A stretch of DNA of 64,000 nt from Xanthobacter dioxanivorans. GTDB lineage: Bacteria; Pseudomonadota; Alphaproteobacteria; Rhizobiales; Xanthobacteraceae. Positions within the stretch are counted from its first letter, which is position 1. Each line of letters begins with the position of its first letter. The stretch lies in NCBI RefSeq assembly GCF_016807805.1, contig NZ_CP063362.1, forward strand, positions 6,056,501 to 6,120,500, read 5' to 3'. Below, piece by piece: positions 24,604 to 34,020 of the stretch. The position numbers and the translations under genes were made by a program. The notes under the pieces were generated by a model, which saw only the letters and a list, made by a program, of their open reading frames with translations, was not told where the DNA came from and made no database searches.

Positions 24604-25298
24604 TGGCAAAACGAACCACGCTGCTGGCGACCGCGGCCGCGCTTCTCATCTCCGCCAGTTCGGCCCACGCGCAGGGCATTCCGGTGATCGACCAGGCGGC
24701 CCTGGCCAAGCAGCTGGAGAGCATCGCGCAGCTCAAATCCCAGCTCGACACCTTGAACCAGCAGCTCCAGCAGGCGCAGCAGCTCTATGGCTCGTTGAAC
24801 AAGCTGACGAACATGGCCGACGTCGCCAGCGTGCTCAACGACCCCTCGATCCGCAAGGCGCTGCCCCAGGATTTTAATGCGATCGAAAGCCTGCTGAACG
24901 GTGCGGGCTCAGGCGCCTTCGGGGATTCCGCCTCGAAGTTCCTGCAGTCCAATTCCACCTATCAGACCAGCGCGAATGATTTCTACGCGCAGGAGCTGTC
25001 CCGAATCCAAAACAAGAACGCCGGCCAGATGAGCCTTGGCCAGCAGATTTACGATGCAGCCACGAAGCGGATCGAGGGAATCGATCAGCTCCGGCAGCAG
25101 ATCTCGTCGGCCGGCACCTCGAAGGACGTAGCCGATCTGCAGGCGCGGCTTCAGGCGGAGGCGGCGTTCCTTCAGATCGATGTGGTGCGCATGCAGGGCC
25201 TGCGCATGGTGCAGCAGGCCCAGGCCCAGGTGGACGACCAGCGCAAGGCCGAGGACTGGCGCCGGCGCGTCGATACGATGAGGGCGGCGCTGCCATGA
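24603..25298 (+). CDS. virB5: VirB5-like minor pilin
   Basis: 231 residues with a signal peptide (LLATAAALLISASSAHAQG) and a helical, glutamine-rich mature protein (QLDTLNQQLQQAQQLYGSLN) typical of VirB5/TraC pilus-tip adhesins. The C-terminal helix LRMVQQAQAQVDDQRKAED is family-like. It is exported and located at the pilus tip. It starts at the ATG overlapping the virB4 stop and overlaps the next gene by 4 bases (ATGA). Confidence 0.9.
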   Translation: MAKRTTLLATAAALLISASSAHAQGIPVIDQAALAKQLESIAQLKSQLDTLNQQLQQAQQLYGSLNKLTNMADVASVLNDPSIRKALPQDFNAIESLLNGAGSGAFGDSASKFLQSNSTYQTSANDFYAQELSRIQNKNAGQMSLGQQIYDAATKRIEGIDQLRQQISSAGTSKDVADLQARLQAEAAFLQIDVVRMQGLRMVQQAQAQVDDQRKAEDWRRRVDTMRAALP

Positions 25299-25528
25299 GG
25301 AGGATCGTGGCCCTGTTCCTGATGCTTCCTCTTGCCGGGTGCCTTGAGCCGGGGGAGGGGACCCGCACGGTCAGCGACTATCTCGGCGACGACGCCCTGC
25401 GCGCCGCGCAGCTGGCGAAGTGCCAGGAGAATCCGGGCACGCTCGCCGAGACGCCGAACTGCAAGAATGCGACCGAAGCCAACGGCAAAGCCCGCCTCCA
25501 GCGGATGAACAAGGCGCTCGGAGGGTAG
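25295..25528 (+). CDS. eexN: EexN-like small lipoprotein
   Basis: 77 residues with a lipoprotein signal (IVALFLMLPLAGC, lipobox cysteine at residue 16) and a short mature part (VSDYLGDDALRAAQLAKC, ENPGTLAETPNCKNATEANG) matching EexN-family lipoproteins between virB5 and virB6. EexN gives entry exclusion in some IncN plasmids; here the function is by analogy. The start overlaps virB5 by 4 bases and the gene ends 3 bases before virB6. Confidence 0.82.
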   Translation: MRRIVALFLMLPLAGCLEPGEGTRTVSDYLGDDALRAAQLAKCQENPGTLAETPNCKNATEANGKARLQRMNKALGG

Positions 25529-25531
25529 GGC

Positions 25532-26464
25532 ATGTACCAGGTCTTCTCGTTCCTCGACGACCAGTTCAAGGCCCCGCTCGAGAACTTCATCAGCTCGGGG
25601 ACTTCGGGCATCGCCTCCTGGGTGACGGGGCCGCTGACCGTCGCCCTGACGCTCTACGTTGTCATCTACGGCTTCCTCGTCCTGCGCGGCTCGATCCCCG
25701 AGCCCATCATGGAGTTCGCGTTCCGGGCGATGAAGCTGGCCATCATCCTGATGCTCGTGCAGAACGCGTCCAACTATCAGACTTACGTCACGAAGGTGTT
25801 CTTCGAGGACCTGCCCACCGAGATCTCCGGGGCTCTCAACACGGGGTCGGCGCCGAGCGCCTCGGCTTTCGATTCCCTCCTCGACAAGGGCCAGAAATCA
25901 GCGAACGACATCTGGGCGAAAGGGTCTTGGCCCGTCGACGTCTTGACCGGCGCCGCCGGGCTGGTGGTCATCGTCATGACCTTCATCGTCGCTGCGATCG
26001 GCTATGTGGTGTCGCTTTATGCGCGGGTCGCGCTCGCGATCGTCCTGGCCATAGGTCCGATCTTCGTCGCCCTGGCCATGTTCCAGTCGACCCGCCGGTT
26101 CACCGAGGCGTGGATCGGCCAGATGGCCAACTTCGTCATCCTGCAGGTCCTCGTCATCGCAGTCGGGGCGCTGCTGGTGACCTGCCTCGATGCCACGTTC
26201 GCGACCATGGACTCCTATGCCGACGTGCTGATGCGGCCGATCGCGCTCGGGGCCATCGCGCTCGCCTCGCTGTACGTCTTCTACCAGCTCCCGGGGATCG
26301 CGTCCGCGCTGGCGGCAGGCGGGGCTTCACTGACCTATGGCTACGGCACCGCCCGCGATGCCCATGAGAGCACGGTCGCCCGGAGCACAAGACGCGCCGC
26401 ACGCGCCATCGGCCGCGGCATCCGCGCCGCTGGCGGCAGCGCCCGATCGGGCGGAGCAAGCTGA
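25532..26464 (+). CDS. virB6: VirB6 polytopic inner-membrane channel protein
   Basis: 310 residues with at least five hydrophobic segments (TVALTLYVVIYGFLVLRG, AMKLAIILMLVQN, GAAGLVVIVMTFIVAAIGYV, VALAIVLAIGPIFVALAMF, FVILQVLVIAVGALLVTC, plus LGAIALASLYVFYQ) and a basic Ala/Arg-rich C-terminal tail. A large periplasmic loop after the second segment is typical. VirB6 forms part of the inner-membrane channel. It is not the enlarged Rickettsiales form. Confidence 0.92.
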   Translation: MYQVFSFLDDQFKAPLENFISSGTSGIASWVTGPLTVALTLYVVIYGFLVLRGSIPEPIMEFAFRAMKLAIILMLVQNASNYQTYVTKVFFEDLPTEISGALNTGSAPSASAFDSLLDKGQKSANDIWAKGSWPVDVLTGAAGLVVIVMTFIVAAIGYVVSLYARVALAIVLAIGPIFVALAMFQSTRRFTEAWIGQMANFVILQVLVIAVGALLVTCLDATFATMDSYADVLMRPIALGAIALASLYVFYQLPGIASALAAGGASLTYGYGTARDAHESTVARSTRRAARAIGRGIRAAGGSARSGGAS

Positions 26465-26503
26465 CACGATTTGCCGAGATCAGAATTCAAAGACGGGTGT
26501 TGG

Positions 26504-26785
26504 ATGTTGCGTGTGTTCCTATTGCTTGGCGTGGCGTCTGTCCTCAGCGGATGCGCATCGCTGTCCTATCCCTTGCCGAAATGCGGCGGCTACGCCCGCC
26601 GGCCGCTCAACCGGGCCATGTGGCAGTGGGAGGAGAGCGGCAGCCCCAAACGCCAATCCGAGGCCGTGCCCGCAGCCGCAGGCGGTGCCACAGCATTCAC
26701 CGAAGAGGCATCGCCGTCGTCGGCTGGGCCATTCGCGCATCTCGACATCGCCCATTCGTATCGATCTTGCGCGGGGCAGGGGTGA
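26504..26785 (+). CDS. virB7: VirB7-like lipoprotein
   Basis: 93 residues with a lipoprotein signal and lipobox (LRVFLLLGVASVLSGCASLS, cysteine at residue 17). The mature part contains LPKCGGYARRPLNRAMWQWE. It sits in the virB7 slot between virB6 and virB8, where a small outer-membrane lipoprotein stabilises VirB9. It is longer than the Agrobacterium VirB7 (about 55 residues). Start at 26504 because it gives a clean lipoprotein signal. Its stop overlaps the virB8 ATG (TGATG). Confidence 0.75.
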   Translation: MLRVFLLLGVASVLSGCASLSYPLPKCGGYARRPLNRAMWQWEESGSPKRQSEAVPAAAGGATAFTEEASPSSAGPFAHLDIAHSYRSCAGQG

Positions 26786-27456
26786 TGGTGACGAACGATA
26801 GCCTCAAGAGCTACTTCGACAAGGCGCGGCGCTTCGACCAGGATCGCTTGATTAGGGCGGAGCGCTCGGTGCGGATCGCCTGGTTCGTGGCAATCGTCGC
26901 TAGCATTCTCGCGGCCACAGCCATCGCCGCCGTCGCGGGCCTGACGCCGCTGAAGACGGTGCAGCCCTTTGTCGTCCGGGTAGATAACTCGACGGGCATT
27001 GTCGACGTGGTTTCAGCGCTGACCTCGACCGCGGGAACCTATGACGAGGCCGTCACCAAATACTTTGCTGCTCGATACGTTCGGGCTCGGGAGAGCTATG
27101 TCTGGAGCGAGGCGGAAGAGAATTTCCGCACCGTTTCCCTGCTGTCCACCCAGGCGGAGCAGCAGCGCTTCGCCGCGCTCTATCGCGGGAGCAATCCGGA
27201 GTCGCCGCAGAATATCTATGGGCGCAACGCCACCGCCCGGATCAGCATCGTCTCGATCTCGTTGATCAATCCGCATGTGGTGTCGGTCCGCTACATCCGC
27301 ACGGTCACCCGCGGAGAGGATGTGCGCACCACCCACTGGGTGGCGACGCTGACCTTCGCCTATGTCAACGCGCCCATGTCCTCGACGGATCGCCTGGTCA
27401 ATCCCCTCGGGTTCGTCGTGAGCGAATACCGGGCCGATCCGGAGGCCATCAATTGA
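26785..27456 (+). CDS. virB8: VirB8 bitopic assembly factor
   Basis: 223 residues: a cytoplasmic N-terminus (SLKSYFDKARRFDQDRLI), one membrane helix (IAWFVAIVASILAATAIAAV), and the periplasmic NTF2-like domain (TVQPFVVRVDNSTGIVDVVS, YVRARESYVWSEAEENFRTV, MSSTDRLVNPLGFVVSEYRA). VirB8 nucleates the T4SS core. The start overlaps virB7 by one base and the end overlaps virB9 by 4 bases. Confidence 0.94.
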   Translation: MVTNDSLKSYFDKARRFDQDRLIRAERSVRIAWFVAIVASILAATAIAAVAGLTPLKTVQPFVVRVDNSTGIVDVVSALTSTAGTYDEAVTKYFAARYVRARESYVWSEAEENFRTVSLLSTQAEQQRFAALYRGSNPESPQNIYGRNATARISIVSISLINPHVVSVRYIRTVTRGEDVRTTHWVATLTFAYVNAPMSSTDRLVNPLGFVVSEYRADPEAIN

Positions 27457-28313
27457 AGCGCCCCGCTCTCGTCTCCGTCCTGGCCTGGGTCTGCCTTGTG
27501 ACGTCCGCGTATGCACTGGAGACGCCCACCAGTGCGCCTCAGGACAACCGGGTCCGCTTCGTCGATTACGAGCCTTACAACATCACAAAGATCGTCGGCT
27601 CGCTGCGCTCGTCGGTTCAGGTCGAGTTCGCCGTGGACGAGGAAATCGCTCATGTGGCGCTCGGCAACACGGTGGCCTGGGAGGTCGCACCCGCCGGAAA
27701 CATCCTGTTCCTGAAGCCGCGTGAGAACCAGCCGGTGACGAACATCTCTGTGGTGACGACGCGGCGCGATGGATCGACCCGCAGCTATCAGATGGAGCTC
27801 ACCGTACGCGACGGCTCGGTCGCCTCGGGTCAGCCCACCTACTTCTATGTGAAGTTCCGCTATCCGGCCGACGAGGCGGAGCGCAGGCGCCAGGAAGCAG
27901 CTGCGCGGGCGCAGGCAGCCCGGGCCGGCTATGCCGACAAGGTGCTCACCTTCCACGAGCAATATGGCCCGCGAAACTGGCGCTATTCGGCGCAGGGCTC
28001 GGCCGCCCTCGAGCCCGAAGCGGTCTACGACAACGGCAAGCTCACGACCTTTGCCTTCACCGGCAATCAGGAGATGCCGGCGATCTACATGGAGAACTCG
28101 GACGGGACCGAGAGCCTCGTGCCGAAATCTGTCGAGGGCGGCCTGGTGCTCGTTCAGGCCATCAGCCGCAAGTTCATCCTGCGACGCGGCGGTGATGTGC
28201 TCTGCATCTTCAACGAGGCCTATGACCAGGTCGGGATCAACCCGGGCACCAACACGACATCTCCCTCGGTCGAGCGGGTCGTGAAGCCACAAGCGGCGCC
28301 CAGGGCGCAATAG
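27453..28313 (+). CDS. virB9: VirB9 outer-membrane complex protein
   Basis: 286 residues with a signal peptide (ALVSVLAWVCLVTSAYALE) and VirB9/CagX domains: NTVAWEVAPAGNILFLKPRE, NQPVTNISVVTTRRDGSTRS, TTFAFTGNQEMPAIYMEN and LVPKSVEGGLVLVQ. It forms the outer-membrane ring with VirB7 and VirB10. The start is TTG at 27453, overlapping the virB8 stop. The C-terminal domain contains RRGGDVLCIFNEAYD and no frame break is seen. Confidence 0.94.
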   Translation: MKRPALVSVLAWVCLVTSAYALETPTSAPQDNRVRFVDYEPYNITKIVGSLRSSVQVEFAVDEEIAHVALGNTVAWEVAPAGNILFLKPRENQPVTNISVVTTRRDGSTRSYQMELTVRDGSVASGQPTYFYVKFRYPADEAERRRQEAAARAQAARAGYADKVLTFHEQYGPRNWRYSAQGSAALEPEAVYDNGKLTTFAFTGNQEMPAIYMENSDGTESLVPKSVEGGLVLVQAISRKFILRRGGDVLCIFNEAYDQVGINPGTNTTSPSVERVVKPQAAPRAQ

Positions 28314-28322
28314 GGGCGGGCG

Positions 28323-29492
28323 ATGGCGGACGAAATCGAAAGCGGCGTGCCGGGAGAGCGCGGGCAGGCGGTCACCGGCCGACGGCAGGACAACCCGCTG
28401 CTGAAGCGCGGCGCGGTGGTGCTGGCCGTCATCGCATTTGTTGCCTTCGCGCTTTGGTCAATGCGAGACCGAGGGCCGCAGACCGAGAATGAGAAGCCGG
28501 AGCGCGTCGTCATCCGGCAGGCGACGGATTTTGAACCCGCCCGCCAGCCGGCGGCCCCGCCCGCCGCGCCGCAGGTGCAGTTGCCAACACCGGTCGTCGT
28601 CCCGCAAGCCGCGCCTGCGGAAGACCCGTTGCTCGATGCCGCCCGCCGCGCCCCCGTGATGGCGTTCGGCGCACAGCGGGGGCCACAGAACCGGCAACAA
28701 GCTTCCGGCGTTCCAGCTGACGCCAGCTCCAACTATGTGCCTCTGAACGGCAGGGGAGGGGGGTTCAATGGGCCCGGAGAGAACGAGGACCAGCGCTTCG
28801 GCCGCATGATGACGCCGACCCACCTTGAGGGGTCACGGGCGGGCACCCTGGGCAACCGGGACTTTATCATCGCCATGGGCACGTCGATCCCGTGCGTCCT
28901 CGAGACCGCCTTGTCCTCGGATCAGCCCGGCTTTGCCAGTTGCGTCATCAATCGCGACGTGCTCTCGGACAACGGCCGCGTTGTCATGATGGAGAAGGGC
29001 ACGCAGGTCGTGGGCGAGTACCGTGGCGGCCTACGCCGCGGGCAGGCTCGGCTTTTCGTGCTGTGGAATCGGGCGAAGACACCGAAAGGCGTGATCATCA
29101 CGCTTGCCTCGCCAGCGACCGACGCCTTGGGCCGGGCCGGCATGGACGGCTATGTCGACACGCATTGGTGGGAGCGCTTTGGCAGCGCTCTCCTGCTTTC
29201 GATTGTCGGCGATGCCGCCAACTACGCCCAAGGCCAGCTCCAGCAGGGCGACATCCAGGTCCAGAACAGCGCCAATGCCGGACAGCAGGCGGCCGCCATC
29301 GCGGTCGAGCAATCCATCAACATCCCGCCGACGCTGGAGAAGCACCAGGGCGAGTTGGTGTCGATCTTCGTCGCCCGGGACCTCGATTTCTCGGGTGTTT
29401 ACGGCCTGCGCGTCATCGAGCCGCGCAAGACGATCTACGACCGCGGCGTGCTCGGAGACTTGAGCCGGCGCTCCAAGCTCGTCACGAAATAG
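28323..29492 (+). CDS. virB10: VirB10 channel-spanning protein
   Basis: 389 residues: cytoplasmic N-terminus, one membrane helix (GAVVLAVIAFVAFALW), a proline-rich periplasmic stretch (ARQPAAPPAAPQVQLPTPVV) and the conserved beta-barrel domain (LGNRDFIIAMGTSIPCVLET, GFASCVINRDVLSDNGRVVM, KGVIITLASPATDALGRAGM, YAQGQLQQGDIQVQN). VirB10 links inner-membrane energy with the outer-membrane channel. Length is normal for the family. Confidence 0.95.
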   Translation: MADEIESGVPGERGQAVTGRRQDNPLLKRGAVVLAVIAFVAFALWSMRDRGPQTENEKPERVVIRQATDFEPARQPAAPPAAPQVQLPTPVVVPQAAPAEDPLLDAARRAPVMAFGAQRGPQNRQQASGVPADASSNYVPLNGRGGGFNGPGENEDQRFGRMMTPTHLEGSRAGTLGNRDFIIAMGTSIPCVLETALSSDQPGFASCVINRDVLSDNGRVVMMEKGTQVVGEYRGGLRRGQARLFVLWNRAKTPKGVIITLASPATDALGRAGMDGYVDTHWWERFGSALLLSIVGDAANYAQGQLQQGDIQVQNSANAGQQAAAIAVEQSINIPPTLEKHQGELVSIFVARDLDFSGVYGLRVIEPRKTIYDRGVLGDLSRRSKLVTK

Positions 29493-29506
29493 GCGAGGGG
29501 AGGGGG

Positions 29507-30520
29507 GTGACGGAAGGGGCAGATGTCGGCGTCGTTCGCGACCTGCTTTTCCCCCTCGCGCAATTCCTCCGCGACGAGACGCTCTACGAGATCGTCATCA
29601 ACCGCCCGGGCGTCGTCCTCACCGAAGGTCCCGGCGGCTGGCGCACGCACGAAGCGCCGGATCTCACATTCGAGAAGCTGATGCGCCTTGCGCGCGCCGT
29701 GGCGAGCTATTCACACCAGTCCATCGATGAGTCCCATCCCCTGCTCTCGGCCACCCTGCCCGACGAGCACCGCATCCAGATCGTCATCCCGCCCGCCACC
29801 CCCAAAGGCACGGTGAGCATCACGCTCCGCAATCCCTCCGCGGTCACGCTGACGCTGGACGATCTCGAAACCGCCGGCCTTTTCTCGGAAGTCAGCCCGG
29901 TCGCCGACGAACTCTCGGCAGCCGACGCCAGGCTGCTCGATCTATATCAAGCCGGCAGCTACATGCCGTTCCTGCGGGAGGCGGTGCTCGCCCGGAAGAA
30001 CATCATCATTTCGGGTGCGACGAGGTCAGGCAAGACGACGCTCTCGAAGGCTCTGATCCGGCACATCCCGGAAGACGAGAGGCTCATCACCATCGAGGAC
30101 ACGCCCGAGCTCGTGATCCCGCAAGATAACCATGTGCGGCTGTTTTATTCGAAGGACGGGCAGGGGCTCGCCAAGATCGGAGCGAAGGAGCTGTTGGAGG
30201 CTTCCCTGCGCATGCGCCCGGACCGCGTCCTGCTGCAGGAACTCCGCGACGGCACCGCCTTCTACTACATCCGCAATGTCAATTCCGGCCATCCCGGCTC
30301 GATCACCACTGTGCACGCGGATTCGGCTCGATTGGCGCTCGAGCAGCTCACGCTGCTGGTGAAGGAATCAGACGGCGGGCATGACCTCGACCGAAGCGAC
30401 ATCCGGGATCTTCTGAAGATCGCAATCGACGTCATCGTTCAGTGTAAACGCATAAGCGGGAAATTTCGGGTGACGGAGATCTATTTCGACCCCCACCAAG
30501 ATAGCGACGCGAACGGGTAG
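29507..30520 (+). CDS. virB11: VirB11 hexameric secretion ATPase
   Basis: 337 residues from a GTG that follows a strong GAGGGGAGGGG ribosome-binding site. Walker A GATRSGKTT (170-178), the His box GHPGSITTVHADSA, and the RMRPDRVLLQELRDGTAFYY motif identify VirB11. It switches the machine between pilus building and DNA transfer, cooperating with VirB4. It is the last gene of the cluster; no virD4 or relaxase gene follows in this window. No terminator was clear to the eye. Confidence 0.95.
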   Translation: MTEGADVGVVRDLLFPLAQFLRDETLYEIVINRPGVVLTEGPGGWRTHEAPDLTFEKLMRLARAVASYSHQSIDESHPLLSATLPDEHRIQIVIPPATPKGTVSITLRNPSAVTLTLDDLETAGLFSEVSPVADELSAADARLLDLYQAGSYMPFLREAVLARKNIIISGATRSGKTTLSKALIRHIPEDERLITIEDTPELVIPQDNHVRLFYSKDGQGLAKIGAKELLEASLRMRPDRVLLQELRDGTAFYYIRNVNSGHPGSITTVHADSARLALEQLTLLVKESDGGHDLDRSDIRDLLKIAIDVIVQCKRISGKFRVTEIYFDPHQDSDANG

Positions 30521-31285
30521 ACTCCGCTGGGGAACGGTGAGTGGGCACGAGTTGCTTTACCACTCTCAGTACAAAATTAGCGCTGTTCGTGCATGTACTC
30601 ATTAGGGACCAAGGTGTATTCGAATACATGAATTACTCAGCGATGCCATTAGTGCCGTCGCTGTCAAAGAGACCTTGCGCGCGCCCTAATCACGGTGGTG
30701 TAATCTTCCAACGAGGCAAATGGCTCAGCCCTAGCTGCCACCCATAACAACGTTTTTTGTGTGAAGCCATCACTCTCCAATAAGTGCCCCTCTATGACTG
30801 TCTTGATCGAATATGATCCGATTAGATCAGCGGCCTCGACCCGCATCATAAGCATATTTACATTTGTCTTCATGATAGCTCGGCCTGTATCAAATTTCAT
30901 GATCCACTCATCTGGCGATGTCGTCATTGAACATAATGACACAAGTTGGGTAGATAGCGTAATTATAATGGATTTCGGATCCTTGCTTGTAATAAATGCT
31001 TCTGAAATGACACGATACACTACAATATCTCCGCCATTTCGCTGTGATTTTACTCGTTTTCATCCATTTGATCATGTCTACCCGGGAGCTTCACGAGACG
31101 ACCCAGGCGGTATCCAGTTGGAAAAAACGTGCTGGTCCACGTGAGCTTTTGCAAAGCGCCTAGCCCGTCCTATTCATAAGGCGTGTGCTTTGAGGCTGGC
31201 GACTGTGGCGTAAAGGCCTGATACGGGCGTAGGCTTTGGTTGCTCACTCCATAGGTTTCAGCGCATCGCGCCAGCCACGCTCGCC
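30521..31285. other. Lower-GC region downstream of virB11
   Basis: Composition drops visibly compared with both neighbours. It contains a perfect 14-base palindrome, TGTATTCGAATACA (30615-30628), and a minus-strand reading frame (30664-31020, separate entry). No IS ends were recognised. It looks like DNA of other origin inserted where coupling-protein genes often lie. Confidence 0.5.
30664..31020 (-). CDS. Hypothetical protein in lower-GC island
   Basis: 118 residues from the first GTG/ATG-type start, with ordinary amino-acid composition (KDPKSIIITLSTQLVSLCSM, EAADLIGSYSIKTVIEGHLL, KTLLWVAARAEPFASLEDYT). I do not recognise the family. The frame stays open some 15 codons upstream without a start, so the gene may be 5'-truncated. 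No signal peptide or clear membrane segment. It is unlike its neighbours in base composition, which suggests transfer. Confidence 0.4.
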   Translation of the reverse strand: MYRVISEAFITSKDPKSIIITLSTQLVSLCSMTTSPDEWIMKFDTGRAIMKTNVNMLMMRVEAADLIGSYSIKTVIEGHLLESDGFTQKTLLWVAARAEPFASLEDYTTVIRARARSL

Positions 31286-31450
31286 ATGACCGACGCTACG
31301 ATACTGCCGCTCTCGTTTCCAGCCGTCGCGCACAAGAAACAGCCGATTTCGACGGCGGCCGCCTCACTTCGGACGGCAGCGTCACGCTGCTGGCGATGGC
31401 CGAGCGCCGTCTGGGATCGCCGAGCGGCTGGCCCGCGCCTTTCCCGATCG
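31286..31450 (+). pseudogene. IS1380-family transposase, 5' fragment
   Basis: MTDATILPLSFPAVAHKK opens like IS1380-type transposases. With two single-base shifts the following bases read DFDGGRLTSDGSVTLLAMAE and then RRLGIAERLARAFPDR, the conserved N-terminal block of that family. The remnant stops near 31450 at the junction with an IS630 fragment on the other strand. Confidence 0.55.
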
Positions 31451-31827
31451 GCGAACCAGTCCTCGCGGTGCTTCAGGATGTCGGCGTGATCCTGCTCGCT
31501 GGCGTGCGCCGACTTTTTTGAGCGTGATCTTGTGCCGGTCGAAGAACCGCCAGAGCCCGCCGATGCTGGTGCTCACGCCCCTTGCCTCCAGCGCGGTCTT
31601 GATCTCGGCAAGCGTGACGTCCCGGTTGGCCGCGACGATGTCCAGGATAGCCGCACCATGCCGCTCGATGCCCTGCGAGCGCCTGTCGCCGCCCAGCGCC
31701 CCAGGGGTGGGATCGCCCTGCTCGCGCTCCAGCTTGCGCCAGCGGCTGACGCTGGCTGCGCTCACCGCGACCGCTCGCCGGCCTGACGATGTGTCAGACC
31801 AGATGCAATCGCCGCCAGCATGCCGGC
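31450..31827 (-). pseudogene. IS630-family transposase, N-terminal fragment
   Basis: The minus strand encodes GLTHRQAGER, then after a one-base shift VSAASVSRWRKLEREQGDPT, and further AAILDIVAANRDVTLAEIK and SIGGLWRFFDRHKITLKK, the HTH part of an IS630 transposase. At an AAAAAAG run (near 31520) the frame changes, and SAHASEQDHADILKHREDWF follows in the other frame. The fragment is cut on both sides, by IS1380 DNA and by the IS21 istA gene. Confidence 0.65.
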
Positions 31828-33141
31828 GTGAAGAGCGGCTTCCGCCGCCGCGTCGAGCCGGACTGGGCCTCTCTCGCCTGCGAGCTGAAGCGGCCCGGCG
31901 TCAACCTGATGGTGCTCTGGGAGGAGTACCGCGACGCTCATCCCGACGGCTATGGCTACAGCCGCTTCTGCGACCTGTTCCGGGAGTTCGAACGCCGCCT
32001 GTCACCGACCATGCGCCAGGATCATCCAGCCGGCGACAAGGTCTTCGTCGACTACTCCGGCAAGAAGCTCTCGATCGTCGATCGGACCACCGGCGTCGTG
32101 CGGGAGGCCGAGATCTTCGTCGCCGTGCTGGGCGCCTCGAACTACACCTATGCCGAGGCGACCTGGACGCAGACGCTGCCCGACTGGATCGAGGCCCATG
32201 TCCGGATGTTCCGCTTCCTCGGCGGCGTGCCGCGCCTCGTCGTGCCCGATAACCTGAAGTCCGGCGTCCAGAGAGCCTCGTTCTACGATCCCGAGATCAA
32301 CCGCAGCTACGGGATGATGGCCGCCCATTACGGCGTCGGCGTTCTTCCGGCCCGCCCGCGCAAGCCCCGCGACAAGGCGAAGGTCGAGGCCGGCGTGCGC
32401 TTCGCCCAGAGCTATATCCTCGGGCGGCTGCGCCGGCAGACCTTCTTCTCGCTGGCCGAGGCGAACGCCGCGATCGCCGCCATGGTGGAGCGCATCAACG
32501 CCCACGTCATGCGCAGGCTCGGCGTCAGCCGCCGGCATCTGTTCGAGACCGTCGAACGGCCCGTGCTGGCGCTGCTACCGGACGCCGACTACCAGTTCGC
32601 GGAATGGCGCCTGGCGCGGGTTTCCCTCGATTATCATGTCGAGTTCGACGGCTTCTTCTACTCGGTGCCCCATGGCCTGATCCGCGAGCAGGTCGATATC
32701 CGCGCCACGACCCGGACGATCGAACTGTTCCACCGGGGCCAGCGCATCGCCGCCCACCAGCGTCGCCATGGCGGGCGCCGGCATGGCACAGATCCCGATC
32801 ACATGCCCAGCGCGCATCGGCGCTACGCCGAGTGGACGCCCGAGCGCTTCCGGCGCTGGGGCGCCTCGATCGGCCCCAACACCGAGGGGCTCGTCATCGC
32901 CATCCTGGCCAACCGGCCCCATCCCGAACAGGGCTTCCGCACCTGCCTGGGCATCCTGCGCCTGTTCAAGGATATCGCGCCCGAACGCGCCGAGATCGTC
33001 GCCGCCCGCGCCGTCGCCATCGGCGCGCTCACCTACAAGAGCATCAGCGCGATCATCGCCAACAGGACCGATCGCAAAACGCCGACGGACGACGTCGTCA
33101 TCGACCACCCCAATCTCCGCGGCCCCGGCTACTTCCATTGA
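31828..33141 (+). pseudogene. istA: IS21 transposase IstA, 5' truncated
   Basis: From VEPDWASLACELKRPGVNLM onward this matches IstA: YGYSRFCDLFREFERRLSP, the rve integrase core (GDKVFVDYSGKKLSIVD, YAEATWTQTLPDWIEAHVRM, PRLVVPDNLKSGVQRASFYD, RKPRDKAKVEAGVRFAQSYI) and the C-terminal Mu-like region. The DDE residues are retained, but the N-terminal HTH is missing because the 5' end is IS630 sequence. An ATG at 31789 keeps the frame open but encodes no IstA. Probably inactive alone. Confidence 0.8.
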
Positions 33142-33154
33142 AGGAACGACCATC

Positions 33155-33907
33155 ATGCTGATCCATCCCACCCTCGATCTGCTCACCAGCCTCGGGCTCC
33201 ACGGCATGGCCAAGGGCTTCCGCGATCTCGAGGCCCAGCCCGAGGCCAGCCGTCTCGAACATGCCGAATGGCTCGCGCTGCTGCTCGAACAGGAGAAGAC
33301 GCAGCGCCAGCAGAAGCGCTTCGAAAGCCGCGCCCGCGCCGCCAGATTGCGTCATGCCGCCAGCGTCGAGGACGTCGATTATCGCGCTGTCCGCGGGCTC
33401 GACCGCGCGCTCTTCCTCAAGCTCGCCGCCGGCGACTGGATCCGCTCACGGCACAATCTCCTGATCACCGGCCCCTGCGGAGTCGGCAAGAGCTGGCTCT
33501 CCTGCGCGCTGGGCCACAAGGCCTGCCGGGAAGACTTCTCCGTCGCCTATCACCGCGTGCCGCGTCTCCTGGCAGCCCTGGCGCTGGCGCGTGGCGACGG
33601 GCGCTACACCCGAATGCTGCGCGCCATCGCCCGCCTCGATCTGCTCATCCTCGACGACTGGGGACCCGAGCCCCTCGATGCCGAGCAGCGTCGCGACCTG
33701 CTCGAAATCGTCGAGGATCGATACGAGGCGCGCTCGATCATCGTAACCAGCCAGCTGCCCGTCGATCGCTGGTACGAGCTCATCGGCAATCCCACCATCG
33801 CCGACGCCATCCTCGACCGGCTCGTCCACAACGCCTACCGAATCGACCTCAAGGGCGAGAGCCTGCGAAAGACCAAGCAGAGCACCATCGCTCACCCCGC
33901 CGCTTGA
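33155..33907 (+). CDS. istB: IS21 helper ATPase IstB
   Basis: 250 residues, an AAA+ helper of IS21 transposition: TLDLLTSLGLHGMAKGFRDL at the N-terminus, Walker A GPCGVGKSWLSCALGH, Walker B LDLLILDDWGPEPLD, sensor region SIIVTSQLPVDRWYELIG, and the HNAYRIDLKGESLRK tail. It follows istA after 13 bases, the usual tandem. It appears complete and could serve other IS21 elements. Confidence 0.92.
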   Translation: MLIHPTLDLLTSLGLHGMAKGFRDLEAQPEASRLEHAEWLALLLEQEKTQRQQKRFESRARAARLRHAASVEDVDYRAVRGLDRALFLKLAAGDWIRSRHNLLITGPCGVGKSWLSCALGHKACREDFSVAYHRVPRLLAALALARGDGRYTRMLRAIARLDLLILDDWGPEPLDAEQRRDLLEIVEDRYEARSIIVTSQLPVDRWYELIGNPTIADAILDRLVHNAYRIDLKGESLRKTKQSTIAHPAA

Positions 33908-33961
33908 CCTCCGCCGAACCGCAAAACATCATCCCATAGACCCATGCGAATGACGCCAAGG

Positions 33962-34020
33962 GTGGCCGGCTTCAAATCGGAATACCCGGCCGGCTTGAGA
34001 TTGGAATGCATGGCCGGCTT
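33962..34020. repeat. IS21 right-end subterminal repeats
   Basis: Two close copies, GGCCGGCTTCAAATCGGAAT (33964-33983) and GGCCGGCTTGAGATTGGAAT (33989-34008), and a third partial GGCCGGCTT (34012-34020). IS21 elements carry such multiple repeats as transposase-binding sites at their ends. Confidence 0.75.

Noticed and set aside
31510..31530. Programmed frameshift at the A-run in the IS630 fragment
   Set aside because: Possible in this family, but the fragment is truncated at both ends and has another shift, so decay explains it as well.
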